This document shows positions 10,978 through 23,041 of a stretch of DNA of 50,230 bases, piece after piece (the stretch's first letter is position 1; the number at the start of each line of letters is the position of its first letter). Where the stretch lies: contig JADGJT010000154.1 of NCBI GenBank assembly GCA_027604005.1, positions 1 to 50,230 of the forward strand, in the 5' to 3' direction. The notes beneath the pieces were generated by a model. That model made no database searches. It had not been told where the DNA came from and saw only the letters and a list, made by a program, of their open reading frames with translations. Origin of the DNA: Dinochytrium kinnereticum. Lineage: Eukaryota; Chytridiomycota; Chytridiomycetes; Chytridiales; Chytridiaceae. Both the position numbers and the translations under genes were made by a program.

Positions 10978-13153
10978 ATGGAACAAAATCAAATCTCATA
11001 CCCTGACCCTGAAATGCCTTCCGTAAAACACCCCTCACTCCATCCCTCTGTTCACCGTTCTTTTGATCAAAAGCAACATGGAAAGGCATTTTGGGTTGAT
11101 GCCCTTTCAAACCATCCTCCAAAAAATTTGAACTTGTCGAATGGGAAGATGAGCTCGAACGGCATCCAAACCCGCAACGGCGGGACTTCGGCTTCAGTCG
11201 GAGGCGACGGTCCACCCCCCCTCCCTGGATTCACAAGGCTCAAGGTCAAGCCCATCAAGCCAAAAGAACCGGAAGACGATGAGATTCTTAACGTCATGGA
11301 TGATGATGATGGGCAGGAGGGATTTCGAGGTAAATCTGGAAAGGGATACTTGTGGGAGGAGGAGTATAAGAGGTCTTGGGATGTCTTACAGGAGGATGAG
11401 GATGGGAGTTTGCAGGGGGTTGTGAATAGTATTGTTTTGCAGAAGAGGAGGAGGTTGGTTTGTCCTTTTCGTTTTGTTTTTTTTGGTGTTTCTCAGCGGT
11501 TCTATTCTGCTTGTTCTCGGTTGCTTTCTACTCCCTCGATTTCTTCGCATTATTTTTAAAATAATACAAATGATCGCGATACGACGGCTGACCTTTTTTT
11601 TTCCGAAAAAAAGGCTGCAGGCACGCGACACCAGACCTGTTCAGCGAGGCATTATCCGACACGTCTGTATGGTCCTTGACCTATCAAGAGCCATGGCCGA
11701 CACAGCATCCGCGGATCATCTTCGTCCTTCAAAGCTAGAATGCACACTCTCGGCCGCCGAAACTTTTGTTGCGGAATTTTTTGACGTGAATCCATTGGGG
11801 AGTCTTGGTATTGTTGCGATGAGGGATGGAATCGTGGAGAGGATAACGGATATGTCTGGTGAGAGGTTCTATTCTTTTTTTAACTCTTTCTTGAACCTAA
11901 CCCTTGGTTAATAGGAAACCCTTCGGAGCACATTGCGGCTTTGCAGAAAAAGGTGAATCGAGAGGTTTCGGGTGAGCCTTCGCTTCAGAACGCTTTAGAG
12001 ATGTCGAAAGGAATTTTGCTGTGAGTTTATCTTCTAAAACATAGCCGTGGACGTATTTGAAATAATGCCGCCTTTTATGATTTGTTTTGGAATAGCCATG
12101 TTCCGTCTCATGGCACACGTGAGATTCTGATATTGTACGGATCTTTGACCACATGTGATCCTGGAGACATTTTTACGACAATAGAGCAACTGAAGAAGGA
12201 TAATATCCGCGTTTCGATCATCGGCTTAACTGCCGAGATGAAGATTTGCAAAACAATTTGCAAAGAAACAAACGGTAAGAGGTTCATCCAGAGCATTTTT
12301 TTATCTAATCAGCGGCATAGGATCGTATACTGTAGTTCTCAGCGAAACTCACTTGAAGGAAACTATCTCCCAGAATGTCCCGCCGCCACCCATGGAATCA
12401 AAGAAGGCCGTAACGATGATGATTGAGATGGGATTTCCTCTTGTAACCCATTTTGATTTTCCAACTCTTTGCGTTTGGTTAGTGACTATTTTTTGCCTTC
12501 GGAGCTCTTATTTTACTCATTTCATCGCTCTCACCCCGTTGCCTTCGCAAGCCATTCAAAGCCTATTCGAAAGGGATTTATATGCCCGAGATGCAGGGGG
12601 GCTGTGTGCGATCTTCCGACAGATTGCGCGCTCTGCCAACTTACTCTTGTCTCAAGCCCCCTTCTCGCAAGATCTTATCACCATCTCTTCCCCGTTCCAA
12701 ACTACAGGGAGGTTTTTGCTTCCTCAAAGTGAGTGATGAGAAAATCCGATTCTCCCCCTTCGTAGATACTTTTCTCAACAGTGTATTCACATTAGCCCGA
12801 AAACAACCCGTTGCACTGGATGCAAGTCAATATTCCCACCTCTGCCAACAACAAGCTTCAGCCGCCGCATGAGCACCACGGAGCCTGCATCAACCCGTTC
12901 TACAGCACCCACAGCGCAAGGAAAAGACACGACAAAGCTTCCTGCGCCCCTAACGAATGAGATTCCTACTGGTCGGTTTGAATGCGAACGATGTGGTAAC
13001 CACTTTTGCATCGAGTGTGATTTGTTTGCACACGAGATTCTCCACAACTGCGTTGGTTGCGCTTCGCACTCTGCCACGGCCATGCCGCTCATGCCGTCAT
13101 CTGCACAAAAGGGTGGCTCGGGCGAAGATCCAATGGCCGTTGACGAGGGGTGA
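10978..13153 (+). CDS. SSL1: TFIIH core subunit SSL1 / p44
   Basis: Subunit of general transcription and DNA-repair factor TFIIH, where it binds and stimulates the XPD/Rad3 helicase. Recognisable in order: LWEEEYKRSWDVLQEDEDGSL, the VWA domain (RPVQRGIIRHVCMVLDLSRA, FFDVNPLGSLGIVAMRDG, GEPSLQNALEMSKGILL, HVPSHGTREILILYGSLTTC, IRVSIIGLTAEMKICK), the zinc region (FICPRCRGAVCDLPTDCALC, LLARSYHHLFPVPNY) and the C-terminal C4C4 finger (TRCTGCKSIFPP, FECERCGNHFCIECDLFAHE, HNCVGC). Several short introns interrupt the gene, including one inside the finger region. The C-terminal tail after the finger is Ser/Ala-rich. The ATG at 10978 gives a non-conserved N-terminus of over 100 residues; the Met at 11149 is an alternative start. 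Family assignment is very secure. Confidence 0.93.
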
Positions 13154-13560
13154 GGGAGGGCAGCGGGGAACCAATGGGAGGTTTTTCTCGATGACGCCTC
13201 CCAGGCAACAACCGCCTGAAACAGCGGCAGTTGAGGATTGACCCAGGCCCTTGCTGTGGGTTCCGGATGCCCGGTCACTGGGTGCCTTTGATCCAGCGCG
13301 GCGGAGTTGAGGACCGAAGGTCTGGAAAGCAGCAATAAAGCTTGGGACGGCTGCACCAATCATGCATTGTGCGCCGGTGGAGACAAGAAAACTTCCAAAT
13401 TTAAACATTTGATGATTCGGATTTGTTGTTGTTTCACGTTGACAAAGACAACTGGCGACTCGCTCGAGACTTTCTGCACACCGCTTCTCTTCTTGCGACG
13501 GCCGTTCCTCACAAACCACCCGCACAAAGACCTCCATCAACCCTCAGCAAGAAGAGAGAC
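13154..13560. other. Intergenic region between SSL1 and the WSC-like gene
   Basis: About 400 bp without a supported gene. The frame of the downstream gene is open through 13423-13560 and could contribute a signal-peptide exon, but it has no ATG there. Confidence 0.4.
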
Positions 13561-14660
13561 ATGAGTGCTGCGTTCAACATTCAGGGCGTCGTCGATCTGG
13601 GGTGCAGGTCGCATGTCAATCCGCAGGACAGAAGGGGGGCCCGGATGGAGGCATCTCCAAGCTCAGTTCTGCAGTGCGCAACAGCTTGCGCTCAGCGCTC
13701 CTTCAACCGCATCACTATCGACAGCGTGGCCTGCGTATGCTACATGGAAAGCAGCATCGTCACTGTTGTTCAAAACATTGATGAGGTAAGCCCCTTGCTC
13801 GTGCTTCTTGTCCTCTCCTTCAGTTATGATGAATGGCCTTTCTAACCATGCCCGGCTTTTCTTTCCAGTGTAATAATCTTTGCCCGGATGGTCGATGTGG
13901 CACGCGGGACTTCATCAACCGGTTTTCATTTTACGATATCACTGGGCTTCGGGACTCTGTTCAAGCTGCCATTACCTCCAGCATTTCTGCGTCTGCTGCT
14001 GCTGAGAGGAGTAGAACGGAATCGATTAGTGTATCAGCATTGCCTACATCGTCTCTTTCAACCCGCACAATTGAATCTTCGACCACAACTACCTCCACAA
14101 TAATCACATCAACACTTGTTGAAGCCTCTCTGCCAACTGCACTAAGCACACAAGTTCCGACCTCCGCTCTCCAATCGCTCCCAACATCCCAAGATCCTCC
14201 TTTTATCCGTCAAACTGGGGGTATTTTGATGATGCTAGCCCTTGCAATGCTTCTTGTCATTGCCGGGGTCCTAACGCTCAAGTTCTACAAAACCCGAAGG
14301 GGCGCCGCGAAGAACGACCTCCCTGTTTTCAAAGTCCTTTCCAAACGCCCTTCTACCGACTCGGTCAACACAAAACCATTGTCTATCTTCTCTGCCAGAT
14401 CATCTATGAACCGCGCTGCTTCTGCTTTTGCGTCCATCACCAGACCGAGTCGAGCAGGGAGTTTGACACCGACAGCGGGTGGTGGGACTTTGGAACGGTC
14501 TATGACGCCAATGAAGCGGAACGGGAGTGTTGGATCCGTGGAGGGATCAGTTCATTCTGATACTGCATTGAGGAAGGAGGATCTTGTGCACCAGATGTTT
14601 GGGCTGACTTCTGTTATGGAGGAGTCTAGTAAGAGTGGGGGTAGCAGCCCTGTTGGGTAG
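13561..14660 (+). CDS. WSC-like single-pass cell-wall sensor
   Basis: Two exons (13561-13785, 13869-14660), 338 aa. The N-terminal third carries a spaced-cysteine module: LGCRS, SVLQCATACAQR, VACVCYM, ECNNLCPDGRCGTRDFINRF. This spacing resembles a WSC carbohydrate-binding domain. It is followed by about 80 Ser/Thr-rich residues (likely O-mannosylated stalk), a membrane span GGILMMLALAMLLVIAGVLTL with a basic stop-transfer KFYKTRRG, and a cytoplasmic tail of about 130 residues with many Ser and Thr. That is the architecture of yeast Wsc/Mid2 sensors feeding the cell-wall integrity pathway. The first ATG gives no signal peptide; the frame stays open for about 140 nt upstream without ATG, so the true 5' exon is probably missed. 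The WSC call rests on cysteine spacing by eye. Confidence 0.68.
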
Positions 14661-15327
14661 ATAAGCTGCTGCGGAAGTTTCCTTCGCTTGAGGTTTCAGT
14701 AAGAGGGTGAAAGTGGTGGCTTTCGCTCTTCTTATGTTGTGTTTTTGGTCGACTTTTTTGTTGTTTGGCTTGTCTTCTTGTGTGTTTTTTTGTCCTGGCT
14801 TCTTGCATCAATTTTCTTCAGTTCACCACCACCTCTTTTTGCATTGCATTGAAATACTATAGAGCTCCTGACTTGTTTGTATATTTTGTTGAATATAGAG
14901 TTTTGCATGATCGTAATTCTACTCGTGGTTCTTTTCTTACTTTCCTATTGTTTTACATAAGAAAAAGAAGGAACACAGATGAAATATCCTAATCAAACCA
15001 TGCTAATCATTATCTAGACACATATTTACCATATAACTAATAAAAAAATTAAGCAAAAAGCAAAATGAAAGCAACTGAATATGGATGTGTTGATTCATCA
15101 AGAGGGTGGAAAACAAAATATCAAAGAGACGGTAGTGATAACTGAGTACTGGGATCATGATCAATGTGGGAGATGTTATAAATAACGTGTTATGCTATCG
15201 AAATAGAAAATTGGAAAATATACCCTGAAAGGCCAACCCATGCCTCATTATTTACAGCGACAACAAATTCAAAATTTAGAAACAATAAAGCGAGTGAAAG
15301 CAACTCTCGTCCATACGTCGACGCTCC
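14661..15327. other. Convergent intergenic region
   Basis: AT-rich DNA between two genes that read towards each other (WSC-like on + and GH114 on -). It should hold both 3' UTRs. No gene or repeat is recognised. Confidence 0.5.
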
Positions 15328-16605
15328 TCACACTCCAATAATGACCAGCATAACCCCCAACACGACCCCAACGAAGGACCCAGCCATCCTCCTCCCCGCT
15401 GACGAAGAGCTCCCCGGTACCGTCTTAACATCATTACCAGGCGGAACCGTCACGCCCCGAACCCCATTCACATAGACCTGGCAGGGCCTATACCCTCCAT
15501 CCAACCCACACCCCTTCACAAACCCCTCAACTCCTGCCGCATTCATAACCTCACAAGCCTTATCGATAGACTCCGCCGACGACCAGTTATTCTCACATCC
15601 CCCATCATTTTCGTTCAACGAATCCGTGTACTCAACATTGAACGTCGCCTTCTTGACAGCGAGAAAGTGGACGGCGTAGATAGGACAAGAAAGGTGAAGC
15701 GCGCAACCTTCGACTACAGCGAAATCAGAGCTTTCGAGAAGCCTTTTAGCGAGGGCTTGTGAAGGCGTTAAAGAACCATCAGGAATCGGTTTCAAAACAC
15801 CCTCCTCCCCAAGCGTCTCCCGTAAAATCTCAAACCCATTCTTCAAAGCAACGCTCATCCCCAACCCCCTAACCTCCTTCGCAATCCACTCCACGTAATC
15901 AATGGCATCAGAAAGGGTGAGATTGAAACCGGTGTCGGCGAGGTAGGTTTCGGTATTGTCGGGTTCGATGGCAAGGCATCCTGCTGCTGCGTTCTTCTGG
16001 AACCGGGCTTGCATGAGGTTTCGGACGGTTGGATGGCGAATGTCTAGAAAACGTTCTGGCCAGCCTGGGTAGGATTTCCCGATGGTTGTGGGGGGGAAGA
16101 GGGATTCATCGGATCGACCGCCATTGATTTCAAGGGCTCCAACTGATGATGATGGCAAAAAAAGAGAAAAAAGGAAAAAGGTATGTGGAGATGAGTTTCA
16201 TAGATGCTGATATACATGCAAAATAAAAGAAAAAGGGTAATCGGCTTGGTTTCTCTCTCTAGATGGGGTTAAGTAAAATATAATATAAAACAAAGGAATA
16301 GAAATGGGTCATCGAACCGTTGACATAACAAATAGGCTGCTTCCCGATGGCCAGCATTGCTTTCGGCTTGAATCCATTATCAATATCACCATCAAATATC
16401 CAAGCAGGAGCTGTGAAGGGTCCACTGTCGAGTTGGTACTAAATGAACATAACCCAGTCAATATATGCATAAGCAATTAATATAAACAAACCTGAAAGCT
16501 CATTCCGAGTTGAGGGCGCCATAGTTCCTTCGATGAGGTTGCTGTGTGGGTGTAGGCAACGAGTACGCCGAGAACTGCGAGGGATGACGGTGTGAAGGGA
16601 AGCAT
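15328..16605 (-). CDS. Secreted GPI-anchored GH114 family glycosidase
   Basis: Glycoside hydrolase family 114 TIM-barrel enzyme; characterised members are endo-alpha-1,4-polygalactosaminidases. Exons read leftward are 16605-16492, 16438-16318 and 16142-15328 (1050 nt, 349 aa). The first exon encodes a signal peptide, MLPFTPSSLAVLGVLVAYTH. Conserved blocks follow: YQLDSGPFTAPAWIFDGDID, KQPICYVNVGALE, SYPGWPERFLDIRHP, GCLAIEPDNTETY, FNLTLSDAIDYVEWIAKEVR and GLGMSVALKN, which match the strands carrying the catalytic acidic residues. The C-terminus is Ser-rich and ends in a hydrophobic tail (GSFVGVVLGVMLVIIGV) without a charged end, as expected for GPI attachment. A decayed duplicate of part of exon 3 lies 240 bp upstream. 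Substrate in this organism is unknown. Confidence 0.88.
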
Positions 16606-17346
16606 GGCAAGGTTGGAGGTTGGCGTATGTGGTGACAATTGTTGGAGATTGGCTGGTGGCGGTGATTGGGGTTGATGCGACAGAACGAAAATAACGCCAC
16701 ACCCAATGGAGGATGAAGGTTGAGCACGCCGAATACGTTCCAAACGTATCGTTTACTCATACGGTGCTTTGGGATGCTCTTACTGTGTTTTACGCGTCGA
16801 AAAGGAGGTAAATGTGGAAAAGTTTCAAACGTGTAGTCGATGCATGCTCTTCTGGAACCGGGCTTGAATGAGGCTCCGCACGTTTGCTAGAAAACGCTCT
16901 GGCCAGCCTGGGTAGGACTTTACGATGGGTTGAGGTGGTTTTAATTGTTCGATTTAAATGCTTTCTCTTTTAGGTGGACCCGCTGCATCTCTATTTAAAA
17001 TCCCTTAACATCTATAATTAAATATTCATGCACACAGATCACGCTTTGACGCTTCTTTCTGAATCCTCATACATACTCCCACAAGAGGGTGTGAAGTGCG
17101 GCTCAAGTTGTGCTTTGTTCGAATAAGATCTGATCACGTACAGACGTCAAACACAAATCAAAGTGTTTAAGGATTAAGAACGTGCTCTTTCTTCGTTATG
17201 TAATTTATATTATTGATCTATTGCCATAATCAAAACAAAAAAACAAAAACAAAAAAAGCAAAGAACACTCCAACCATTCTTGATATACACGATGCCCTGA
17301 AAGCTCTCTTTATTTTATCTCTACATGCATTAAAAAAAAAATAAAA
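16606..17346. other. GH114 upstream region with relic
   Basis: Upstream region of the GH114 gene and 3' flank of the TTLL gene. It is AT-rich and contains the relic copy described separately at 16846-16932. Nothing else is recognisable. Confidence 0.5.
16846..16932 (-). pseudogene. Decayed partial copy of GH114 exon 3
   Basis: The sequence repeats 15990-16087 of the GH114 gene in the same orientation with scattered changes and a short deletion. Read on the minus strand it gives KSYPGWPERFLANVRSLIQA followed by RFQK, against KSYPGWPERFLDIRHPTVRN, LMQARFQK in the intact gene. No start, no flanking exon and no continuation are present. It is best explained as the residue of a former tandem gene copy whose other parts have decayed or been lost. 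Confidence 0.85.
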
Positions 17347-20300
17347 TTACACCCCATCCCCACCAACCCCAACACTCCTCCCACACAACCCAGATACACT
17401 CCTAACCCACCCCCCAAGACCTCCACCAACCTCCCCACCCTCCCTCCTCAACCCGTCCCTTAACGGAACCCCAACAACAGCCCTCTCAGCAGCCCTAGAA
17501 ACAGCCACAACAGCCCTCTCAGCGCGTCTCGCCAACGCCTCCTTCCGCCTTCTTCCCCGCAAAATCGGCATCGGTGATCCCCAAGACGGGAAGAGGGGCG
17601 ATGGCGTCATCTCCTCCATATCACGGGAGGGGATCGCGGATGCCAGGATATCATTTGACCAGTCTGGTGTTGGAGAAGTCGGGCTTTGAGGAGGTGGGGT
17701 TGAGCTTGTTGGGTCTTGGAGGGGGGTTGTGGATGGCTCGATAAGGTCCTGGGGTTGTGAAAGGGGAGGAGGGGAATCACTTGTGGATGGATGATGCATA
17801 GTGCGGTGATGTCCGTCATCTTCTTCATGTTGCTTATAGAACACTCCAGGGTATCCCACCCCATCCCCTTCCTCCGGGTTAATGAAGCAAAGCGAAGACC
17901 CGTAAATGGGCCCATCTCCTTGCCCGCCTTTCCTTTTCATGGTTGCAAACGCGTTGCGAATGGATCGAAGCCTGGCTACTCCTCCTACCATCGCTGCCAC
18001 CTCCCCTGGCTCGATTTCCCCGTCAAGAGTAAACCCGAAAGACCGCTGTCGTGCCATCATCGCTTCACCCAACGTTCCTGGAGCGTATGTGGGGGGAGGT
18101 CGAGGGAAAGGTGGAAGACGGTGCGGGTGGGATGGGGACTCTGCTGATGGACGTGGAGGAGGGTGCGATGGAGGGGGTTGGGGTGGGCGGTGAGAAGGAT
18201 CGTAAGGCTCTAAGTTACAAATAGTCGGTGTGATCTGATCACGTTTTGGGGCTGGAGGTTGATGTGGAATCAAAGCGGTAGTAGACCTTGAATGTCTTAC
18301 GTGGCTATGCTTCGGGAGTGGCGCCGGGATACTGAGCGTCCCTGATCTCGAGAGACTGTGGGATGATGTGGTGGAGGGTTTTGGGAACCGTGATCGAGTT
18401 TGAGGAGCGGCTGTCACGGATGGTCTAAGCGACACATCTGGTTTTATATCCGTTTCAGTCGACTCAAACGCTCGGCTGGGTGTTGGTTTCCGCAGTGACT
18501 TTTCCCAAGGCACTTTACTCCCCGTTCCAACTCTAACCCTCATAGCCCTTCCTCCATCCCCGTAAGGTTTACCACCCTTACCACCCAACCCATCCGCGAC
18601 GCTCTTATTCTTCTCCGTTCCTCCACTGTCAGCCATGAATACAGCGGCCAAAGCATCGGGTGTTCGGTCCACCCCATCGTTCATAAGCGATTCCTCGGTG
18701 AGGTATGGGAAGCGTTGGAGGAGGAGAACGGCGTTGCTGGGGTCGGAGCGAGACCTGCGAGTCCATTGGTCTAAAAGACGGTCATAATAGGAGACGTGGG
18801 AGAAAAAGGGGAAGTAGGTTGAGCCTGTAGGGGCTGGAAGGAGGCGGGTGAAGTTTCCCCGACGTCGATTCTGTTTTTGGTAAACGTAGGGAACTTAGAT
18901 TTTTCTGCAATTATGTTTCCCTCTTTCGTTTTTTTTTTCTCTTCTTCTTTTCTTCTTTTTGTTTTCGAGAGTGGATTGAGAGAAGCGGTTTACCTCGTCT
19001 TCTGATTCTTTGAGGACCCGGATATCGTCCTCATTGAGTTCAAGAAGGCAGTCAAAGTCTGGATTTCTCAGTTGATCACGATGCTTTTGTCGTTGCGCAG
19101 GGGAGGGGCCTGTTCTCGGTTTTGTCGATGGCTTTTTCCTAATAATTCGAAAAAGAGGAGAAAAACGACCAAACCCCCACAATAATAAAAAAAAAGTAAG
19201 AAAAAGAATTTAAATCCCCCCAGTCTTTGATTCAAAGAAGAAGAAGAAGAAGTAGAAGAAGACAGCACCTGTTCAACCATTTTCGACATGTCTCAACATC
19301 CTTCACCTTCACCCCCACAAGATTAAAGAGATCCGTCACCATCCGTGCTTTGATGCCGAAATCCATATCCCCGGAAGCCTTCAACGAGGGCGAAATATTC
19401 ACCTCCATCAGCCAAGGTTTCAAATTCGAGTCAAGGAGAACGTCAAACCCAAATAGCTCATAACATGATGAACTAAAAGAGAAAGAAATATCAGATAAAG
19501 GAGGGCGGGGAACAAAGATCCAAGGGGGTACCTGCTTGAAACGCATAACCGGACTCCGCTGGCGTTGGTTGTGTTTGTGCTTGCAAGGGTTTTTATGATG
19601 AGACTCTTGATGGTTGTGAGAATGGTGTCGAAATTGTGGCCTTTGGTTTGGAGATAATCGCTGAGGGTATCAAAGCTCCTTTTTTAATTTTTTTGTTAGA
19701 GATTACACATATCACACAAAAACCCATCTACCCACCATTTACATCCATGAATAGTGAATCTATCGTCTCCATTGCTCTTTGAAGAGGTTGTGTTGCTGGC
19801 TTTTAAGGAATCTACCCTTTTTCTATTTTTTTTAGACACGCTGTAATTGGTCAGGTGAGCGAAACGGTTTTTGACGTCTTTAGGGTTCGTACTGGCCGTG
19901 TAACTGCACAGAGAAAGGTGGGGAACCCATTATGGTTAGAAAAAAAATATACATGTATGCAAGAAGTAAATAGCAAAAAAATCATACGGGTCAGCAGCGA
20001 ATCTCACCACACCCTCACGGTGGAGATATATTCGAAGTGGGTCAAAGCTCGTCACAACCACGTAAAGCCGTAAATCAAACTTTCGCCCTTGGATTAAGAA
20101 CGGGTTCGGAATGTACCTTTATTTTGAAAAAAAGAAATCGAAAAAAAAAAGAGGCAAGAGGGTTGGAAGGAAGAAAAGAGTAACACATGCTTTTTAACCC
20201 CATGCATAAGACTTGCTTTTAGCATACCTTGAAACCACCGCCTCCCGCTTCCGCGGTACGTCTTTCCACCGAGCGGCTACTCGGATTCCGATACCTCGAG

Positions 20301-21991
20301 CAGATGCTGGGGGCTTGATAATCCAGAGTGGGTGTTGGGAGAACACTAGGTGGAGGTTTCGACGTTGCTGGGGAAGAATAAAAGTTTGTGGAAGGAAGTC
20401 GATGGCCTGGATTCCCCCCCCCACGCCCCCAAAAAGAAGAAATGGTTTAAAGAGTGGTAAAAAAAGCTAATTCAAAGCACAGACCACAGAGGTCGTGATA
20501 ATATAAAAGATGATGAATTAAACGAAAATCGATACAAGTTTCACAGCAACGTTCACCATTGCCTTGACGAGGGACAAAGAAACAATAGAACGCTCATCAC
20601 CTCTGGACCAACACGGTTACGTATTCTCGAAACGTTGGCGAACATCCTATCCTTTCTTCCAATCTCAAACGACATGGGATAATGGTTGACTTTTTGCCAA
20701 GGCTGTACATGTTTGAACCTGTCGGCGGGGAAATGTTTTCCCCAATATCCCACCCAGTTTCGACCTCCCTTGATGAGTTTAAATCCTGTGCGTCGAAGGG
20801 AATCTTTTTTTTTTTTTTTGAAAGGGTATAAAAGTTAGGACGTGAGGATTGAGAGCGAAGGTTACCTCGAACCACTTTTGGGGTGAACTTGCAGACTTTC
20901 CAGTACATCCCCGATGAGAATTCTTTGGGCAAATTTCTGACTAAACACAACCAAAAACCAAAAAACAATGTGATTAGCTCTTTCCTACAACGCTTGATCT
21001 TTTCCTACACCACCCCAAAAACTCACCCTCTTCTCCCTCACTCGGGAAGTAAATTACCGCATCTCCATCATCAAACAAACTCGGCACGATCGGACTCTTG
21101 ACGCTTCTTTCATCCTCTCTCACACCTGCTGCTGAGTTTTTTCTGATCCCCCTATTTCCAAAGCCAGTCGACGAGAGCGATACCGCTGAGTCGATCGTCT
21201 CGAATGGGGGATGGGTGTGACTTGAGGGGATGGTTGGTTTGGGTGTTAAGGACACGCCTGAGTCTTTTGTGGAAAGAAGAAATTAGCACGGGAACCCAAT
21301 GATTCGCGTCTATCATTGGGCTGAGCGAGCGAAACCTTTGACGCGGAGAAAAAACCAACTGACCCGTCAAACTCTCCTCATCCGAGGTCTGTCCTCCAAC
21401 CTCATCGAAGTCACTCATTTCCTGCTCCTCCTCATCATCGTCTTCACAAGATCCCTCATCATCGTCCTTTGCAGACTCAAGATCCGTTCCAACCGTCATA
21501 CTGTCCCAGTCGTTCCCACCCTCAGACTCCGCGTCGTCCTGCGGTGTGAGAGGTGGTTGGGTGAAGAGGAGGAGAGGGTTGAGAAGGGTAGTGGGGTCTT
21601 CGTGGTCCAGCAAATAGGCGGCTGCAAGGGTGTCGGAGGAAGGGAAAGGAGGCTCGGTGGGAGCGGAAATACGCTGCCGACGAGGATGGGTGGGATCTGA
21701 TGGGGGTTTGGAGGTGTCTGGTTTGAGATGATGAAACGAGTTTAAATTCCTTTTCTCTTGGATCGGGACACTGTGAGATTCAGAGGAGGACGTTCCAGCC
21801 ACAGGTCGATGCTCGTGGCATTGCTTCTCTAATTTGGCTGGAGCCGTTGTCTTTGTGCTCTTCCCTGGTCGATGAAGCGGTGGTTTCATGCTGTTGAAGT
21901 GGAATCGTCCCACCCCCTCCGTGATCTTCCCCTTTCCTTTTCCTTTCTTTCCTGCGGCACCATATGGGCCGTTGGGGTGCTGCTGCCTCAT
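17347..21991 (-). CDS. TTLL4-like tubulin polyglutamylase
   Basis: Tubulin-tyrosine-ligase-like enzyme that adds glutamates to tubulin tails, chiefly on axonemal microtubules. Many exons on the minus strand. From the N-terminus: an acidic disordered region ([21 protein letters not shown]), [68 protein letters not shown], then the ATP-grasp core: [84 protein letters not shown] followed by [10 protein letters not shown]. The tail has [17 protein letters not shown] then about 430 Pro/Ser-rich residues with no recognised domain. The order and spacing match TTLL4 rather than TTL itself. The ATG at 21991 is the first in frame. Loss of TTLL genes from non-flagellated fungi is the usual pattern, so this gene points to a zoosporic lineage. 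Confidence 0.9.
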
Positions 21992-23041
21992 GGCTCTCTG
22001 ATCAGATTGTTTCGTTCAAGTGGGCCGATTACTCTTCCCTCGATAATACGGATGCGATGTGTTCCAATGCAGCTTAGAAAGACTGAGGACGGAGGGCGAC
22101 AGGGGCGGGGTGCGATGGAGTGGAAAGCAGGTGAGTAGTGATTTTCAGGTGAATCCCCTGAAGAAATGACTTCCGGTGATCCTGCATGATGAGACCGCTC
22201 GGAACATTCCATGATGATTGAGTTGGGCTTTGGGATTTGCAGAGATCACCATTTCCTAATGCATGCCTTTGAACAGCAGCGAAATCACTCGTTGAGTATA
22301 GGAACCATTACGATGGCGATGCCCGCGTTATTGTGACATACAGAATTGTTCTATAAGATGAATGGAACAAAACTGTCGATATTTGAAAAGCGGAGTGGTA
22401 GCTTGTTGGGCAGAGCTGACCAACCTTCATACAATCGTAGCTCCATTACGGGCTGTCTGCGCAACGCGTCTGACGACGGGCCTGAACTGCATTTTGGGAG
22501 CCTTGGGCAAGCTCATCCCGCATACCACCGTGTAATTGCGTGAATCATCGTGAAGGAGCAACCATTGTTAACCCCATCAAAATCGTATGTGGGAGGTGCA
22601 TCCGAAGAACTTATCTTGTTAGAGATCGAATATAAAGCCGTTTAACCCCTCTGGAGGAAAGGGGAGTGCTATCGAACTACAAATCGCTGCAGCCGTGCTC
22701 TCATTCTGATGGACCGTTGCCTGATGTCCATTGCTCTATGATTGTTGAAGGCTTGGTTTGGTCGGGGATTCGAATCCCTCCCACTCTAAAATTTTTTATT
22801 TTTGGCACCAAGAAAAACATCTGAGGCTATCCTGAAGCTGAAGACTATTCAAAATATCAAAGGGGTAAAGAAACAAAGCAAATACGCAAAGTATTTGGTG
22901 CGATAGATACGAAAAGCGATTGGAGATGAGCGGCGAAGTTCGTACCTCGTGAATATTGAATTGTAATGAAAAACCGTGGACCTTCAAAACCCACAGACCG
23001 GAGCAGTGACATTTGCGGTTATTTGTATATATTGTAATAAG
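21992..23041. other. Gene-poor intergenic region
   Basis: Upstream flank of the TTLL gene. No protein-coding gene is recognised. At about 22765-22790 there is a palindromic stretch resembling a tRNA T-arm, but no matching tRNA body could be found (see rejected items). Confidence 0.4.

Noticed and set aside
22666..22793. Possible split tRNA ending in a T-arm-like GGGGATTCGAATCCC
   Set aside because: The T-arm would have a mismatched closing pair (A opposite C), the palindrome reads equally on both strands, and no A-box, anticodon arm or full acceptor stem could be matched.
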